Below are positions 17,189-17,500 of a stretch of DNA of 17,500 bases, piece by piece. The notes under the pieces were generated by a model. The model was not told the origin of the DNA, did not search any database, and saw nothing but the letters and a program-made list of their open reading frames with translations. The DNA comes from Chrysomallon squamiferum (taxonomy: Eukaryota > Mollusca > Gastropoda > Neomphalida > Peltospiridae): the NCBI GenBank assembly GCA_012295275.1, contig CM022669.1:18476091-18493590 (forward strand), written 5' to 3'. The position numbers and the translations under genes are program-made. The first letter of the stretch is position 1, and every line of letters starts with the position of its first letter.

Positions 17189-17500
17189 ACTGTCTTTCTA
17201 CACTCATGTACATACAGAAAACAAATAGTCATATTCCTATATCATTGTAAATGTTCAGAAACGTACAAAATTAGTTTTGTTTAATTAATCCTTTTAAGAT
17301 ATAGTAATTAACTTAATATTATTAGATCTAGTATTTATTATTATACTGGTAGATCTTTTATATTGTTTTCCCCGAAGACATAACTGCATCATATTGCAGC
17401 ACTTGATATGTGAGTTACAGGGCAATGGTCGATAGCTGAAATACAAAACCTAATAAAATAATCTAAAAATAAAACATAAAAAAATTGACAACAGAAATAA
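16801..17500. other. AT-rich right flank with (CA)n microsatellite
   Basis: T-runs at 16861-16875 and 16947-16961 replace the A-runs seen further left. A (CA)n microsatellite of about 18 units lies at 17151-17187, preceded by ATGCATGCAT words near 17120. No gene is seen; the plus frame at 16800-17003 is a run of Phe, Val and Leu from the T tracts. Confidence 0.6.

Overview
The window is eukaryotic nuclear DNA, most likely from an invertebrate animal. It is very AT-rich and packed with poly(A), (AAT)n, (AAAT)n, (GA)n and (CA)n tracts, and short coding islands are bounded by GT/AG splice sites and separated by long non-coding stretches. There is no operon structure, ribosome binding site or phage/plasmid signature. 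The repeat style and tRNA-derived SINE-like pieces would fit a mollusc such as a cephalopod or gastropod, but the sequence does not prove this.

The best-supported gene lies on the minus strand. Three exons read right to left (11855-11696, 11361-10751, 4827-4009) and join in perfect phase (phase 1, then phase 0). They encode about 529 residues ending at a TGA at 4011-4009. The protein is a Ser/Thr/Lys/Pro-rich, probably disordered polypeptide with a short NGH repeat region, and I do not recognise its family. An upstream exon is proposed at 14749-14571, but it needs at least one further, unfound exon to restore phase. A GC-richer island at 16646-16800 is a possible promoter for this gene.

At the left end, 770-812 looks like a compact bidirectional promoter. 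It holds a consensus CRE (TGACGTCA), an E2F-type site, an RFX-like half site, and a YY1-like site over the start codon of a leftward gene (ATG at 769, donor at 745). To the right is the start of a rightward gene (best ATG 913, donor at 953). A candidate terminal exon for that gene lies at 2535-2657, which would make it a small gene converging tail to tail on the large minus-strand gene.

Between the coding islands are diverged tandem arrays (3159-3996, 12537-13045, 14298-14460), two tRNA-like SINE fragments (near 5690 and 13204), a retroposon-like 3' end (7580-7936), a decayed coding-like island (8862-9055), and several unexplained open islands at the right end. Gene calls here come from reading frames and splice signals only; no similarity search was possible.
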